Positions 1 through 9,139 are shown, counted from the first letter of the stretch. The stretch is 64,000 nt of DNA from Bacteriovoracaceae bacterium (GCA_023954635.1 JAGSHI010000001.1:80900-144899), one strand, 5' to 3'. A program made the numbers and translations. The notes: generated by a model from the letters alone, not told the origin.

Positions 1-1
1 T

Positions 2-1318
2 CTACATAAAGATAGAAATAAAAGATATGAAGATCTAGATAAGTTTAATAGAGCTTTGATGAAGTTTCTTTATACAAACTACTCAGACTTTAATGCAACT
101 GACCTTTCTTACTTTGCGAAAGAACTCTTTAAAGAAGATATCAAGGCAGATAGAGAAAAACTTTTCGAGTTTGGAAAAATTGATATTGCTCCTTATATTC
201 AAGATTGGAAAAATGAGCAATCTGGTGGTGGTCCTAGTCCTGAGGCTGCTGAAGGTGGAGCCACTGAGTCCGATGCTGATTCAGGTGGAAAAAAAGAAAG
301 TCGAGTTCTCGATTTTGGTTTTGAAGAAGAGAAAGATAAAACTCTTCCTAGAGCTAATAAAACATCAGCGAAGAAAGAAGAAGTTGATATTGATGATAAA
401 TTTGCTCACTTAGATGAAGATAAGGAAATGTCTCTCGAGACTGGTCTCGATAAGATGAAAAAGAAGAAGGCCGATGCAAAAGAGCAAGAAGCAGCAGAAA
501 AGCCTGAAAAGAAATCAGTAACAAGAGCGAAGCCAGCAGTAAGAAAAGCTGGTTCGACGAGAAAAATATCAAAGCCAGCTTCAACGACTACAGTTAAAAC
601 GAAAAAGTCGTCGACCACAAAAACAGGTACTCGAACAGTAAGAGTTCCAAAGAAAGAAGCACCTGATGTTAAGAAGTTCGCAGGTATTGCGGTTGCTGCA
701 TTAGTTTTAGTTTATTTTGGGTGGTCTAAATTTACAGGTGATGATCCGACTATAGCAGATAATCCGGTGGCTAAAGATAGAAAGCCAGCTGATGATAATC
801 CAGATTCTGAAAGAACGCCAGTTCCTACAAGTAAAGTATATGGAAAAATCCAATTACTCGGTTTCGATAAGTATAAGCAAAAAGCTTATGTAAATGGAAA
901 AACTGCCAATATGGGAATTTTGAGTGATATTAAAGTTGAAGCAGAAGCTGATCTCGTTCTAAGAATTCAAAAATCTGGTCGAATTCACTTTATTAAAAAG
1001 ATTAGAGTTCCTCAAGGTGATACAACTTCAATACGAGTTCCAGAGATGCCACCAGCATCGTATGGGTATCTTGTAACTTCAAGAGATTGTTTGAAAGGTA
1101 AGTTATATTTTTCTCTGTTTGGAGAAGACCGAGTTGAGAATCTTCCTATTCCAAGAAAGGGGGGAATTGCTTTCCCTGCTGAAATTGATAGTACAGGTCA
1201 TCTTAAGCCTAAAACCTATGAAGTCTTTTATCAAAAAGATGGAGAAGGGATTCAAAGGCGTGCTAAGTTTACAGTTACTAATGAAAATGACTCAATTGAT
1301 TTCTGTGAGTCTATTTAA
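2..1318 (+). CDS. C-terminal part of probable membrane Ser/Thr protein kinase (5' end outside window)
   Basis: The frame is open from base 2 with no stop, and the residues before the first possible starts (TTG 56, ATG 59) read LHKDRNKRYEDLDKFNRAL. This resembles the end of a Hanks-type kinase domain in myxobacterial and Bdellovibrio kinases ('KDP..RY....EF...L'), followed by a YSDF/FAKELF stretch also typical after those domains. The gene therefore almost certainly begins before the window. After it come an acidic then Lys/Ala-rich linker of about 130 residues, one membrane segment (GIAVAALVLVYFGW, near residue 210 counted from base 56) and a periplasmic beta-rich domain that looks PEGA-like. 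Inferred role: cytoplasmic kinase with an exported sensor domain. The kinase assignment rests on the tail only, so confidence is moderate. It ends one base before the convergent MAPEG gene. Confidence 0.55.
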   Translation, partial: LHKDRNKRYEDLDKFNRALMKFLYTNYSDFNATDLSYFAKELFKEDIKADREKLFEFGKIDIAPYIQDWKNEQSGGGPSPEAAEGGATESDADSGGKKESRVLDFGFEEEKDKTLPRANKTSAKKEEVDIDDKFAHLDEDKEMSLETGLDKMKKKKADAKEQEAAEKPEKKSVTRAKPAVRKAGSTRKISKPASTTTVKTKKSSTTKTGTRTVRVPKKEAPDVKKFAGIAVAALVLVYFGWSKFTGDDPTIADNPVAKDRKPADDNPDSERTPVPTSKVYGKIQLLGFDKYKQKAYVNGKTANMGILSDIKVEAEADLVLRIQKSGRIHFIKKIRVPQGDTTSIRVPEMPPASYGYLVTSRDCLKGKLYFSLFGEDRVENLPIPRKGGIAFPAEIDSTGHLKPKTYEVFYQKDGEGIQRRAKFTVTNENDSIDFCESI

Positions 1319-1319
1319 G

Positions 1320-1727
1320 TTAGACACTGAAGATACAAACTAGCCACTCAATCATTATCACAATTTGAATTAGAAAAAAGGTAAACCTTAGGTATACAGC
1401 TATAACTGATGTTGAACTAAGGTGAATGATCGATTGTAGGATTCTTGCTCCAAGAAAGTAGAGAGCAAAAGTATCTGTGATTTGATAGTACTGCTTGAAA
1501 ATACAAAAAAGAGCGAGTGTTGCAAAGATCGGAAGGTTTTCATAGCAGTTGGCGTGGGCGCGAACTAACCTTTGGTCAAAGCTTGTGACGTCGTCTCCAC
1601 TAGGTGAAAATGAGTTGGCCGCTTTTTTGGCAAACAAAATTAAGAAGCTTCTTCTTAGAACGATGATAGTTAAAAGAAGGAGTGTCCAAGAAACGTAACC
1701 TATAAGTGCAATCTCTATATTTTTCAT
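1320..1727 (-). CDS. MAPEG family integral membrane protein
   Basis: A 135-residue protein with four hydrophobic segments. It carries the family signature RAHANCYENLP (residues 56-66) between the first and second segments, and ARILQSIIHLSS (94-105) in the third; both match the MAPEG family (membrane-associated proteins in eicosanoid and glutathione metabolism). Bacterial members are usually annotated as glutathione-transferase-like, but the substrate is unknown. It is transcribed alone: the next minus-strand gene upstream ends 180 bp away, and the upstream spacer holds short direct repeats described separately. It meets the kinase gene tail to tail with no visible terminator. Confidence 0.85.
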   Translation of the reverse strand: MKNIEIALIGYVSWTLLLLTIIVLRRSFLILFAKKAANSFSPSGDDVTSFDQRLVRAHANCYENLPIFATLALFCIFKQYYQITDTFALYFLGARILQSIIHLSSTSVIAVYLRFTFFLIQIVIMIEWLVCIFSV

Positions 1728-1772
1728 GGTACGTCACACCTTTTACGGGGTATGTGTCAAAAAAGGTACGTG

Positions 1773-1792
1773 GTACTTTCTAGTACTTTCTA
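1773..1792. repeat. Two exact tandem 10-bp repeats upstream of the MAPEG gene
   Basis: GTACTTTCTA occurs twice back to back. The pair is flanked by an inverted TGTCA (about 1755) and TGACA (1793). Further GTACG/TACGTG words lie on both sides. The block is 46-65 bp upstream of the MAPEG start and could be a regulator site. No matching regulator is identified. Confidence 0.4.
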
Positions 1793-1907
1793 TGACACGG
1801 GTTACGTGTACGCAAATGTAGTCTGCGTTAAGTTCCTGTATATGTTATGATTTTAATATATGGAGCTACTTATATGAAACCTTTTTTTGGAGTAAGGGAT
1901 TACAATC

Positions 1908-3176
1908 CTAATTCGCAATAAACTCAAACCAAATCAAAGCAGCATTCACAAAAAACATAAGACCAACAATTCCATAACAGAAAAAGTTATAAGACGGCGA
2001 ATTGGTATATTCACCCATCACATCAGGGTCATTACATAACTTGATAATAAAGAGAAGAATTAGAGGAATAAGAATCCCATTAATGACTTGAGACCAAATT
2101 AAAATCCCAAAGAGATCAATACCTGGAATTAAGATGGCAAGAGCACCAAGAACTATGAGAGCTGTGAAAATAGTAAAGAAGTTTGGGGCCTCTTTAAAAC
2201 TTTTGTCGACACCAGATTCCCAACCGAGCCCTTCACACACATAATAACTTGTCGCCAGAGGCAGTAGGGCAGCCGCGAAAATGGAAGCATTAAAAAGCCC
2301 AATACCAAAAAGAATAGATGAATACTTTCCGGCCAAAGGCTCGAGCGCTAATGCCGCATCTTTAGCATCAGTTATGGAAACTCCCGAGGGGTAAATGATA
2401 GTTGCACAACAAACAATAATAAAAAGAGTAACCATAAACATAAAGAGACAACCAACAATAACATCTATTTTCGATTCCCAAAGATGTTTGACACTAATGC
2501 CTTTTTCGACAACTGCAGATTGAATATAGAATTGCATCCAAGGAGTGATCGTTGTCCCCATAAGGCCTACGATAATTGGCATATCGGTATATTGAATTTC
2601 TTTTATATTGGGAACAAAAACTGAAGTTGCAACCATCTGCCAATCCGGACCGGCCAAAAAACCAGAAACAATATAAGCTAGAAAAACCGTACAACCCGCA
2701 AGAAAAACTCTCTCTACAATTTTGTAATCACCTTTTATAACAAGAAGCCACACAAAAATAGAGCAAACGGGAACAGAGATATATTTAGAGACACCAAAGA
2801 TTTCACCAGAGGCCGCAATACCTGCAAACTCGGCCATCGTATTACCGAGATCTGCAATGATAAGAAAAATAACAGTATAGAATGTAATCTTAAGCCCAAA
2901 ACGTTCTCTAATGAGATCGGCAAGCCCTTTACCTGAAACAATCCCCATTCTGGCAGACATTTCTTGAACCATAATCAGAGCAACGGTAATAGGGAAGAGA
3001 ACCCAAAGTAATCGATAGCCTGTTTGAGCACCCGCCAGAGAATAGGTCGCTATACCACCAGCGTCGTTATCTATATTCGCTGTGATCAAACCAGGTCCAA
3101 CTATCCCCATGAGGATAATAAACTTGCTCCACAGAGTAACTTTCTTTTTCTTTTTTTCCGGCGCCATCTTATTCAT
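1908..3176 (-). CDS. Nramp-related divalent metal transporter, probable Mg2+-type (NRMT-like)
   Basis: About 422 residues with eleven or so hydrophobic segments. The first has the Nramp frame GPGLITANIDNDAGG...AGAQTGYRLLW. The usual metal-site signatures are altered: DPGN of helix 1 reads DAGG (Asp38 kept, Asn replaced by Gly), and the MPH of helix 6 reads TPW (Thr211, Trp213). Loss of the soft Met ligand is a feature described for Nramp-related magnesium transporters. The gene follows a free-standing MgtE-type Mg2+ sensor gene and overlaps its end: ATG 3176 overlaps the stop at 3169-3171, and an alternative ATG at 3167 lies one base after it. Both suggest translational coupling. I take 3176; a longer frame from 3200 would overlap more. 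Mg2+ transport is inference; family membership is firm. Confidence 0.85.
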   Translation of the reverse strand: MNKMAPEKKKKKVTLWSKFIILMGIVGPGLITANIDNDAGGIATYSLAGAQTGYRLLWVLFPITVALIMVQEMSARMGIVSGKGLADLIRERFGLKITFYTVIFLIIADLGNTMAEFAGIAASGEIFGVSKYISVPVCSIFVWLLVIKGDYKIVERVFLAGCTVFLAYIVSGFLAGPDWQMVATSVFVPNIKEIQYTDMPIIVGLMGTTITPWMQFYIQSAVVEKGISVKHLWESKIDVIVGCLFMFMVTLFIIVCCATIIYPSGVSITDAKDAALALEPLAGKYSSILFGIGLFNASIFAAALLPLATSYYVCEGLGWESGVDKSFKEAPNFFTIFTALIVLGALAILIPGIDLFGILIWSQVINGILIPLILLFIIKLCNDPDVMGEYTNSPSYNFFCYGIVGLMFFVNAALIWFEFIAN

Positions 3177-4503
3177 CCAATAAGCGGTGTAAAACATCAT
3201 CGACAGAAATTATGCCCAGTAGTTCATTCTCTCCATCAACGACAGGAATATTGATCAAGTTATATTTATCCATTATTTCTGCAACATCTTTCCAGTGGCT
3301 GTCTGGAGAGATTTTTTGGATATGTTTTGTCTCCATTATTTCTTCAAGTCGAATATCATCAGCTTGAATAAGAAGATCTCGAAGTTCTAGCGTTCCAAGT
3401 AGTTTGAAATCGTCATCAATCACATAGAGATCATAAATAGTTTCAAGCTCTTCGTGCTTTTCTCGAATTAATTCGAGAACATCTTTTCTCGTGAGATTTT
3501 TAGAGACTTCAAAAACTTCGGTAGACATCAAACCACCTGCAGAATCTTCTTCGTGTTCAAGAAGCTCACCAATTTCCTCTTGGATTTCTTCGTCTTGAAT
3601 ATTGGAAATAATCTGGCCAGCTTTTTCCTCATCCATGTCATCTAAGATGTCGGCAGCATCATCAGTATCCATATTCTCAATGATTTTTGCCATTTCTTCA
3701 GGGTCTTTATCCTTAATCATGGACGATTGAACATCTTCTTCAACTTCGGCCAAAGTCTCAGCAGCAAGTTTTGGATGAAGGTCACTGAAGAGAGCGTCTC
3801 TCGCGTGAGTATCAAGTTCTTCTAGGATGTCGGCGATATCAGCAGGGTGAAGCTCTTCGATTTGTTCAGTGTTTAAACTCACCTTAACATTTGATTGAAC
3901 TGACTTATCTGGAATAGCGAGAACGTATTTCCAATTGATAAGAGATTCCCGCGACAGGTAAATGGCCTTTGGTTTAACGACTTTGAAAACACCATCAATG
4001 ATTGGCTCAAAACCAAGACGTCTCATCATAGAACGAATACCAATTGCAGCGTGAGTTACTCTTAGGTTTTTTCCGGTTTTAATAAATTGAATATCATTTA
4101 CACGAACAACTTTTTTTCCACTCGTATCAACGATTTGTCTGTCTAAAATAACTTTCCCAAGAGCAGGGTACTCGACAGTACTTCCATGAAATTGATTAGC
4201 AAGTAATGAGGCCATTACTTTTGTTTTCTTTGCTTTTGGATATGTTCTTGATCGACCGATGTCTGATTCTGATTTAATAATAATTTTTTTATAACTGAAC
4301 GTTTTTACATCATCCCATTTAATATAAAAAAGTTGTTTATTTTTGGTGTATTGAATAGCAAGTACAACGGGATAGATTTCTTCATAATCGACAAAAAAAT
4401 CAGTTAGGGTTCCTAACTTGTTTCCGTCTTCTGTAATAATTGGAGTTCCAAGACTTCTTGAAAAATGCAGGGATATATCGGAAAAGTATTCAAATACCGA
4501 CAT
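3169..4503 (-). CDS. PRC-barrel / MgtE N-domain / CBS-pair protein (soluble Mg2+ sensor-like)
   Basis: A 444-residue soluble protein. Residues 1-170 look like two PRC-barrel-type segments (RSLGTPIITEDGNKLGTLTDF; a second near 105-165). Residues about 215-315 are an MgtE intracellular N domain (ELHPADIADILEEL, then repeated 'DDAADILDDMDEEKA'). Residues 320-444 are a CBS pair, beginning EEDSAGGLMSTEV and ending NIPVVDGENELLGIISVDDVL. In MgtE channels these modules bind Mg2+ and gate the pore; here no membrane domain follows. It starts one base after ppsR and overlaps the Nramp-like gene, so all three are probably co-transcribed. The likely role, inferred, is a Mg2+-sensing regulator of the transporter next door. 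Confidence 0.85.
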   Translation of the reverse strand: MSVFEYFSDISLHFSRSLGTPIITEDGNKLGTLTDFFVDYEEIYPVVLAIQYTKNKQLFYIKWDDVKTFSYKKIIIKSESDIGRSRTYPKAKKTKVMASLLANQFHGSTVEYPALGKVILDRQIVDTSGKKVVRVNDIQFIKTGKNLRVTHAAIGIRSMMRRLGFEPIIDGVFKVVKPKAIYLSRESLINWKYVLAIPDKSVQSNVKVSLNTEQIEELHPADIADILEELDTHARDALFSDLHPKLAAETLAEVEEDVQSSMIKDKDPEEMAKIIENMDTDDAADILDDMDEEKAGQIISNIQDEEIQEEIGELLEHEEDSAGGLMSTEVFEVSKNLTRKDVLELIREKHEELETIYDLYVIDDDFKLLGTLELRDLLIQADDIRLEEIMETKHIQKISPDSHWKDVAEIMDKYNLINIPVVDGENELLGIISVDDVLHRLLDE

Positions 4504-4504
4504 C

Positions 4505-5347
4505 CTACTCCTTGTTTTGCTTAAAGATATTATTCTTTCTCATATTTAGAAGCTTCATAATTTCGGCAGCAGTTTCTTCTATCGCTTTCCCCGTAATGTT
4601 AAAAACAGGCCAGCGCTTATTCTGTTCAAACAAATCTTCAGCATACTCTATTTCTTGAACGACTTTCGATTGATTTGCATAATCTCCAGTATGTTGACCG
4701 GCTCCTAGCTGTGAAAGTCTTCGTCTTCGAATTTCACTTAAGGCCTCTGGATTAATTGTTAAAGCAAATATTTTTCTTTGGTCAATTTTGTAGAGATGTT
4801 CAGGTAAAGATTGATCAAGAATGATTGGAATATTAACAACTTTGTATCCTCTATGGGATAAGTAAACTGAAAGGGGAGTCTTACTCGTTCGGCTAATACC
4901 AACAAGAATGACATCGGCAAGATGTAGTGAATCTACATTTCTCCCGTCATCATGATTCATTGTAAACTCCATCGCAGCGACTCGATTAAAATAATCGTCA
5001 TTCACTTGATGAAGTAGTCCCGGTTCGTTACTTGGTTCTTGTTCAAAATAATTAGCAAAGGTTGTGAGAGCAGGACCGAGTAGATCTAGAGTTCTTACGT
5101 GTTTTGTTCTTGAAAGTTCTGCAATATGTTCACGAAGTTCAGCTTGAACAACCGTAAATATAATTAAGTCGTGATGTATCGCGGCCTCCGTGAAGACTGC
5201 ATCGATCTGTTCTTTGCTTCTAACGTTCTTGTAACGAGTGAAATAAACATCTCTATCTTTGAATTGTGCCATGGTTGCACGACAAATTGCTGTAGCTGTT
5301 TCACCTGTACCATCAGAGATAATGATGATTTTGAGTCTATTATTCAT
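4505..5347 (-). CDS. ppsR: Bifunctional kinase/pyrophosphorylase regulator, PpsR/PDRP family (DUF299)
   Basis: 280 residues, the normal family length. It starts with the family's IIIISDGTGETA and has the P-loop-like GISRTSKTPLSVYL (150-163). It ends in the conserved region ...IPIILDQSLPEHLYKI..KIFALTINPEAL..IRRRRL. Family members phosphorylate and dephosphorylate PEP synthase or pyruvate phosphate dikinase, switching gluconeogenic flux. Which of the two is the target cannot be told, since neither gene is here. The gene is 115 bp downstream of miaA and one base before the MgtE-sensor gene. Confidence 0.92.
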   Translation of the reverse strand: MNNRLKIIIISDGTGETATAICRATMAQFKDRDVYFTRYKNVRSKEQIDAVFTEAAIHHDLIIFTVVQAELREHIAELSRTKHVRTLDLLGPALTTFANYFEQEPSNEPGLLHQVNDDYFNRVAAMEFTMNHDDGRNVDSLHLADVILVGISRTSKTPLSVYLSHRGYKVVNIPIILDQSLPEHLYKIDQRKIFALTINPEALSEIRRRRLSQLGAGQHTGDYANQSKVVQEIEYAEDLFEQNKRWPVFNITGKAIEETAAEIMKLLNMRKNNIFKQNKE

Positions 5348-5462
5348 TAGGGCCTCACGATAATTTTTCTTTGCTCAGGTATAGATTGATTTTATCAAAA
5401 TTACTATACCTTAAATACCGGGAAATATTAGGATTGTATGTGTTTTAGAGTAAAAGGATCAG

Positions 5463-6428
5463 TTAATTTCTCTCTAGAAATTCATCAATATCCTGGAAGA
5501 TTTTCTGTTTCTCATTGAGAGGATGATATTCAGTTTTTGGTTGGATCTTATTAAAAAATGTTCTTTGTGACTTTGCGAGTTGTCTTGTGTGTATGAAAAT
5601 CTCTTCTGATAAGTCCTCTTCAGTTTTATCTCCTGCTTTAAGAAATTCGACTACTTCTTTGTAACCAATTGATCCGAGGGCCTTCTCTGATCCGTCGTGG
5701 CCTAGATTAAACAAATTTCGTACTTCATCTATTAGGCCAGATTCAACCATGCCTTTTGCACGGTCTTTGATGAGTGGATAATGTTCATCTTTTGGAATAT
5801 TGAGATAGATATGATGGATGTCCCAGTTGTGCTTGGCGTCTTCAGCTAAGTTATAAGGATCCAGTTCGTCCATTTTATTTTTTTGTTCAGAGTACGGGGT
5901 TCCTGTACTTAGGCAATGCTCTAATGCACGGGTAATTCTGTAATGATCATTGGCATGTAAATTTTCATATGAGGTAAGATCTTCTTTTTTCAAAAGCTCT
6001 CTTACAGCTTCAAAGCCAGAGTCATTCTTTAGTTTTTCAATCTTTTGTTTAATATGGTCTGGAGTCGTAGGGGACTCGTACATTCCTTTTACAAGTGCTC
6101 TTAAATAAAATGCACTTCCTCCAACCAGGATTGGAATGATATTTTTTTTATGAAGTGATTCAATCTTGTCTTCGGCAAGGTTGATAAAATGAGAAGCATT
6201 GAAGTCGTCTTTTATGCTTACAATATCTATTAGATCGTGAGGATGTTCAGCCTGTTCAGGTTTTGTGGGTTTTGCTGTACCAATTTCAAGTTCTTTATAA
6301 AAACAAAGACTATCAAAATTTAAGATAATACTCTCTTTGTTTTTATCTTTTAAATATTTTCCAATTTCTATACTTGTACTAGTCTTCCCTGTTCCAGTTG
6401 GACCACTAACAATGACAACTTTGTTCAC
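5463..6428 (-). CDS. miaA: tRNA dimethylallyltransferase
   Basis: 321 residues. P-loop GPTGTGKT at 9-16, then the family's D-S-x-x-x-Y-K-x-L-x-I-G-T-A-K-P (FDSLCFYKELEIGTAKPT) and DLIDIV. The middle has ILVGGSAFYLRALVKG, and the C-terminus QLAKSQRTFF. It adds a dimethylallyl group to N6 of A37 in tRNAs reading U-starting codons. Its ATG overlaps the mutL stop by 4 bp (6425-6428), the common mutL-miaA arrangement, so the two are coupled. Confidence 0.97.
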   Translation of the reverse strand: MNKVVIVSGPTGTGKTSTSIEIGKYLKDKNKESIILNFDSLCFYKELEIGTAKPTKPEQAEHPHDLIDIVSIKDDFNASHFINLAEDKIESLHKKNIIPILVGGSAFYLRALVKGMYESPTTPDHIKQKIEKLKNDSGFEAVRELLKKEDLTSYENLHANDHYRITRALEHCLSTGTPYSEQKNKMDELDPYNLAEDAKHNWDIHHIYLNIPKDEHYPLIKDRAKGMVESGLIDEVRNLFNLGHDGSEKALGSIGYKEVVEFLKAGDKTEEDLSEEIFIHTRQLAKSQRTFFNKIQPKTEYHPLNEKQKIFQDIDEFLERN

Positions 6429-8137
6429 TTGAAGAAATCCTCTAAAGTCTTTTCTGTCAGCTCTTTAATGGTGTTAGCTTCCTGTAATTCTTTTAGTGAA
6501 AACTTATTGAAAATCGTTTGATATGAACTTTCTGATAAGGGAATGATTTCTGTTTTACTAATGATCCTTGAAAAAAGCTCATTAGATAACTCTTCATTCG
6601 ATTGTTGCAGCTCTGAGAGAACAGGGGACAAGATATCTTTTAAGGCCAGCCCACTTAATAACTCTGGAATTGATCTTAAGACAATGAGATGTGGTTCTAA
6701 TTGTTCAAATTCAAAACCTTTATTAAGCAAAAAACGCACCCACTCACTAGATTTCGATTTCGGATCGATATTAAAAGGCTCTGAAATAAGTAATGGGACG
6801 ACTTCTGAAGACTTAACTTCTGGTGAACAAAAAAGTTTAGTTAGATAACTTTTTTGCAATCTTTCTAGGTCACCAAGAAAAGATTGACCCTCTTTTTTAT
6901 AAAGAAAGAAGTTGTCTGAGACTCTTATGAACAATGAAGATCTATCTGCACTTCTGTCTAGAAAACCTTGTGGAGATGGAGTGAATCCCCATTCCGAATT
7001 ACTCTTCATTGGTGTAGAGAAATCAAAAGATTGTGCATCATTAAAAGACATATTTGGAGTTTGCAGTTCTGGTTGCTCATGAACAGGTAATTCATCTTTT
7101 CTTATCGAAAGAGAATTGTTTATTCCAGATTGAATGAGTGAGTAGATGACACCACTTTTAAAAAATTTAATATGAGTTTTATTTGGGTGAACATTAACAT
7201 CAATAGCAGATGGAGGGGCATCAATAAATAAAACGTAATGACCTCTTTCTCCAAATGGCCACATCTTTTCAGCAGATCTCATGATGGACTGATGGAGAGA
7301 TTTATCGTGAAAAATTCTTTTGTTTGCGAATAGGAACTGATGTTTACCAGCATTCCCTTTCCCGCTCGTAAGGCTAAGATAACCGTAAACTCTATGACCT
7401 TCATATGAAGCATCGAATGAAATAAGCGAGTCATCTATTTTTTTGTTATTAAAAAATACTTTCTTTATTCTTTGGGCAAAATTATCTTCAGTGACTGCAG
7501 GATAAAAGATTTTTTCTTTGTCATCCCACCTAACAGAAAAAGCAACACTAGGGTTGGCAAGAATAAATGAATTCACCATTCTTTTAAGAGCGATTTTTTC
7601 AGAGTTTTTAGACTTAATAAACTTCAGTCTTGCAGGTGTATTAAAAAAAAGATCTTTAATAAAAAAGCTAGTTCCAGATGATCCTTTGTCTGCAATAGCA
7701 TGTGACTTTTGTTCACCACCATGGATTACTATTCTTCCACCTGACTCCGATTCATTTTCAGTCTGAGAGTGGCAAGTTACTCGAGCTGTACTTGCAATTG
7801 AGGCAAGCGCTTCTCCTCTAAATCCAAAACTATGCAGTTTATAAAGGTCTTCAAATCTTTCAATTTTTGAAGTGGCATGTCTACAAAAGGCCATGGGAAG
7901 GTCTTCAAATCTCATACCTTTACCATTGTCTTCTATCGATATTAGTTCCATCCCGTTATCAACGATATGAATATCAATCTTGGTTGATCCTGCATCGATG
8001 CTGTTTTCAATTAATTCTTTAATAAGACTTGCAGGTCTTTCGACAACTTCGCCTGCTTTGATTTGGTCAATCAAATGTTCTGGAAGAAGTTTTATATTGG
8101 AGTCTAGAAAATTGGGGGTGTTTGTTGTTTGTACCAC
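6425..8137 (-). CDS. mutL: DNA mismatch repair protein MutL
   Basis: 570 residues. The GHKL ATPase part is complete: ELIENSIDAG (41-50), EDNGKGM (69-75), GFRGEALASI (105-114), then the transducer domain ending in IDVNVHPNKTHIKF. A low-complexity linker follows, then a C-terminal dimerisation domain. In that domain the endonuclease signature DQHAxxExxxxE seen in many MutLs is not present; the matching place reads GQSFLGDLERLQKSYL. Nicking may therefore need another protein. The stop lies within the start of miaA, and its start is 3 bp after the FHA-GGDEF gene. Confidence 0.96.
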   Translation of the reverse strand: MVQTTNTPNFLDSNIKLLPEHLIDQIKAGEVVERPASLIKELIENSIDAGSTKIDIHIVDNGMELISIEDNGKGMRFEDLPMAFCRHATSKIERFEDLYKLHSFGFRGEALASIASTARVTCHSQTENESESGGRIVIHGGEQKSHAIADKGSSGTSFFIKDLFFNTPARLKFIKSKNSEKIALKRMVNSFILANPSVAFSVRWDDKEKIFYPAVTEDNFAQRIKKVFFNNKKIDDSLISFDASYEGHRVYGYLSLTSGKGNAGKHQFLFANKRIFHDKSLHQSIMRSAEKMWPFGERGHYVLFIDAPPSAIDVNVHPNKTHIKFFKSGVIYSLIQSGINNSLSIRKDELPVHEQPELQTPNMSFNDAQSFDFSTPMKSNSEWGFTPSPQGFLDRSADRSSLFIRVSDNFFLYKKEGQSFLGDLERLQKSYLTKLFCSPEVKSSEVVPLLISEPFNIDPKSKSSEWVRFLLNKGFEFEQLEPHLIVLRSIPELLSGLALKDILSPVLSELQQSNEELSNELFSRIISKTEIIPLSESSYQTIFNKFSLKELQEANTIKELTEKTLEDFFK

Positions 8138-8140
8138 TTA

Positions 8141-9049
8141 TTAAGCTCTGTAGAATTGGACCTGGTTTCTTCCTCCCTGCTTGGCTTTATAAACCGCTTG
8201 GTCAGCTCTTTTGAATAGCTCGGTACCAGACGTCACTCCTTGACGATAGTCAGCAACACCAATTGATGCTGTTACAGGCAATCTTTTTTCGTCATACATG
8301 AAGTGATGCTCTTCAAGTAATTTACGAAGTCTTTCGGCGATATCATATGCTTGTTTAAGATTAGTTTTTGGGAGGAGAATAACAAATTCTTCTCCACCAT
8401 ATCTAGCGAATACATCTAGGTCACGAACGCCATTTTTTCTAATGAGTCCGGCCATTTCTTTAAGAACGTAGTCTCCAGCATCGTGACCAAAGTTATCATT
8501 AAGATTCTTAAAATGGTCGAGATCAAAAATGATAAGTGAAAGTGGTTCACCTGTTACTTTTGATTTTTTAACTTCTAAATCGATTCTATTATTAAAATAA
8601 GTTTTGTTATAACAACCCGTGTGTCCATCGGTGTTTGCTTCCCAGTTTAACTTGTCGTAAGCAAGTCTATCCGGATCACCTTTTGGAAGGTACTTCAAAG
8701 AAACTGTACCAATTTTTATAACGTCACCCTTTTTGAGTTGGGTAGGTTGTTCAATTTTATTATTGTTAACGTAGGTACCATTTTTCGAACCAGCATCTTC
8801 AATATACCAATTGTCTTCTTCTTTATTTGTTAAAGTAAGGTGGTGCCTAGAGATACCTCCAAACTCCAAAGGAATTGTAGTGTCTGCAGAACGTCCTGCA
8901 GTTACAACTTCTACTTCGAGATCAAAAAGAGTTCCGTTTAATTCACCACCAACTACGAGAAGTGCAGCGGGCTTTTTTTCGGCCTCTTTTTCTGCCGATG
9001 CAAGAGCGGCTTTTATGTCTGTTAGAACAATTGTTGAATCGTCTGACAT
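8141..9049 (-). CDS. FHA-GGDEF diguanylate cyclase, DgcB-like
   Basis: 302 residues, cytoplasmic, no membrane segment. A short N-terminal tail contains Ser5, Thr6 and Thr10 (STIVLTDI). An FHA domain follows (GRS 52-54, ISRHH 66-70, SKNGTYVN 88-95). A GGDEF domain follows, with an intact GGEEF (218-222) and the RxxD inhibitory site (R209, D212) five residues upstream, so it should make c-di-GMP and be product-inhibited. This is the domain order of Bdellovibrio DgcB, a cyclase needed for prey invasion, whose FHA domain binds its own phosphorylated tail. Orthology is inferred from architecture and tail. It lies 3 bp upstream of mutL. Confidence 0.92.
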   Translation of the reverse strand: MSDDSTIVLTDIKAALASAEKEAEKKPAALLVVGGELNGTLFDLEVEVVTAGRSADTTIPLEFGGISRHHLTLTNKEEDNWYIEDAGSKNGTYVNNNKIEQPTQLKKGDVIKIGTVSLKYLPKGDPDRLAYDKLNWEANTDGHTGCYNKTYFNNRIDLEVKKSKVTGEPLSLIIFDLDHFKNLNDNFGHDAGDYVLKEMAGLIRKNGVRDLDVFARYGGEEFVILLPKTNLKQAYDIAERLRKLLEEHHFMYDEKRLPVTASIGVADYRQGVTSGTELFKRADQAVYKAKQGGRNQVQFYRA

Positions 9050-9139
9050 TGGTTCTTTTCCTTAAGCATTAATATCTTTAGAACTACTCAAAATATTATA
9101 TCCACTGTGGCCCTATTACAATAGGTTACATATGCCTTT

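Noticed and set aside
354..618. Minus-strand frames opposite the kinase linker
   Set aside because: Poly-Leu/Phe/Ser products mirroring Lys/Glu/Ala codons of the real gene.
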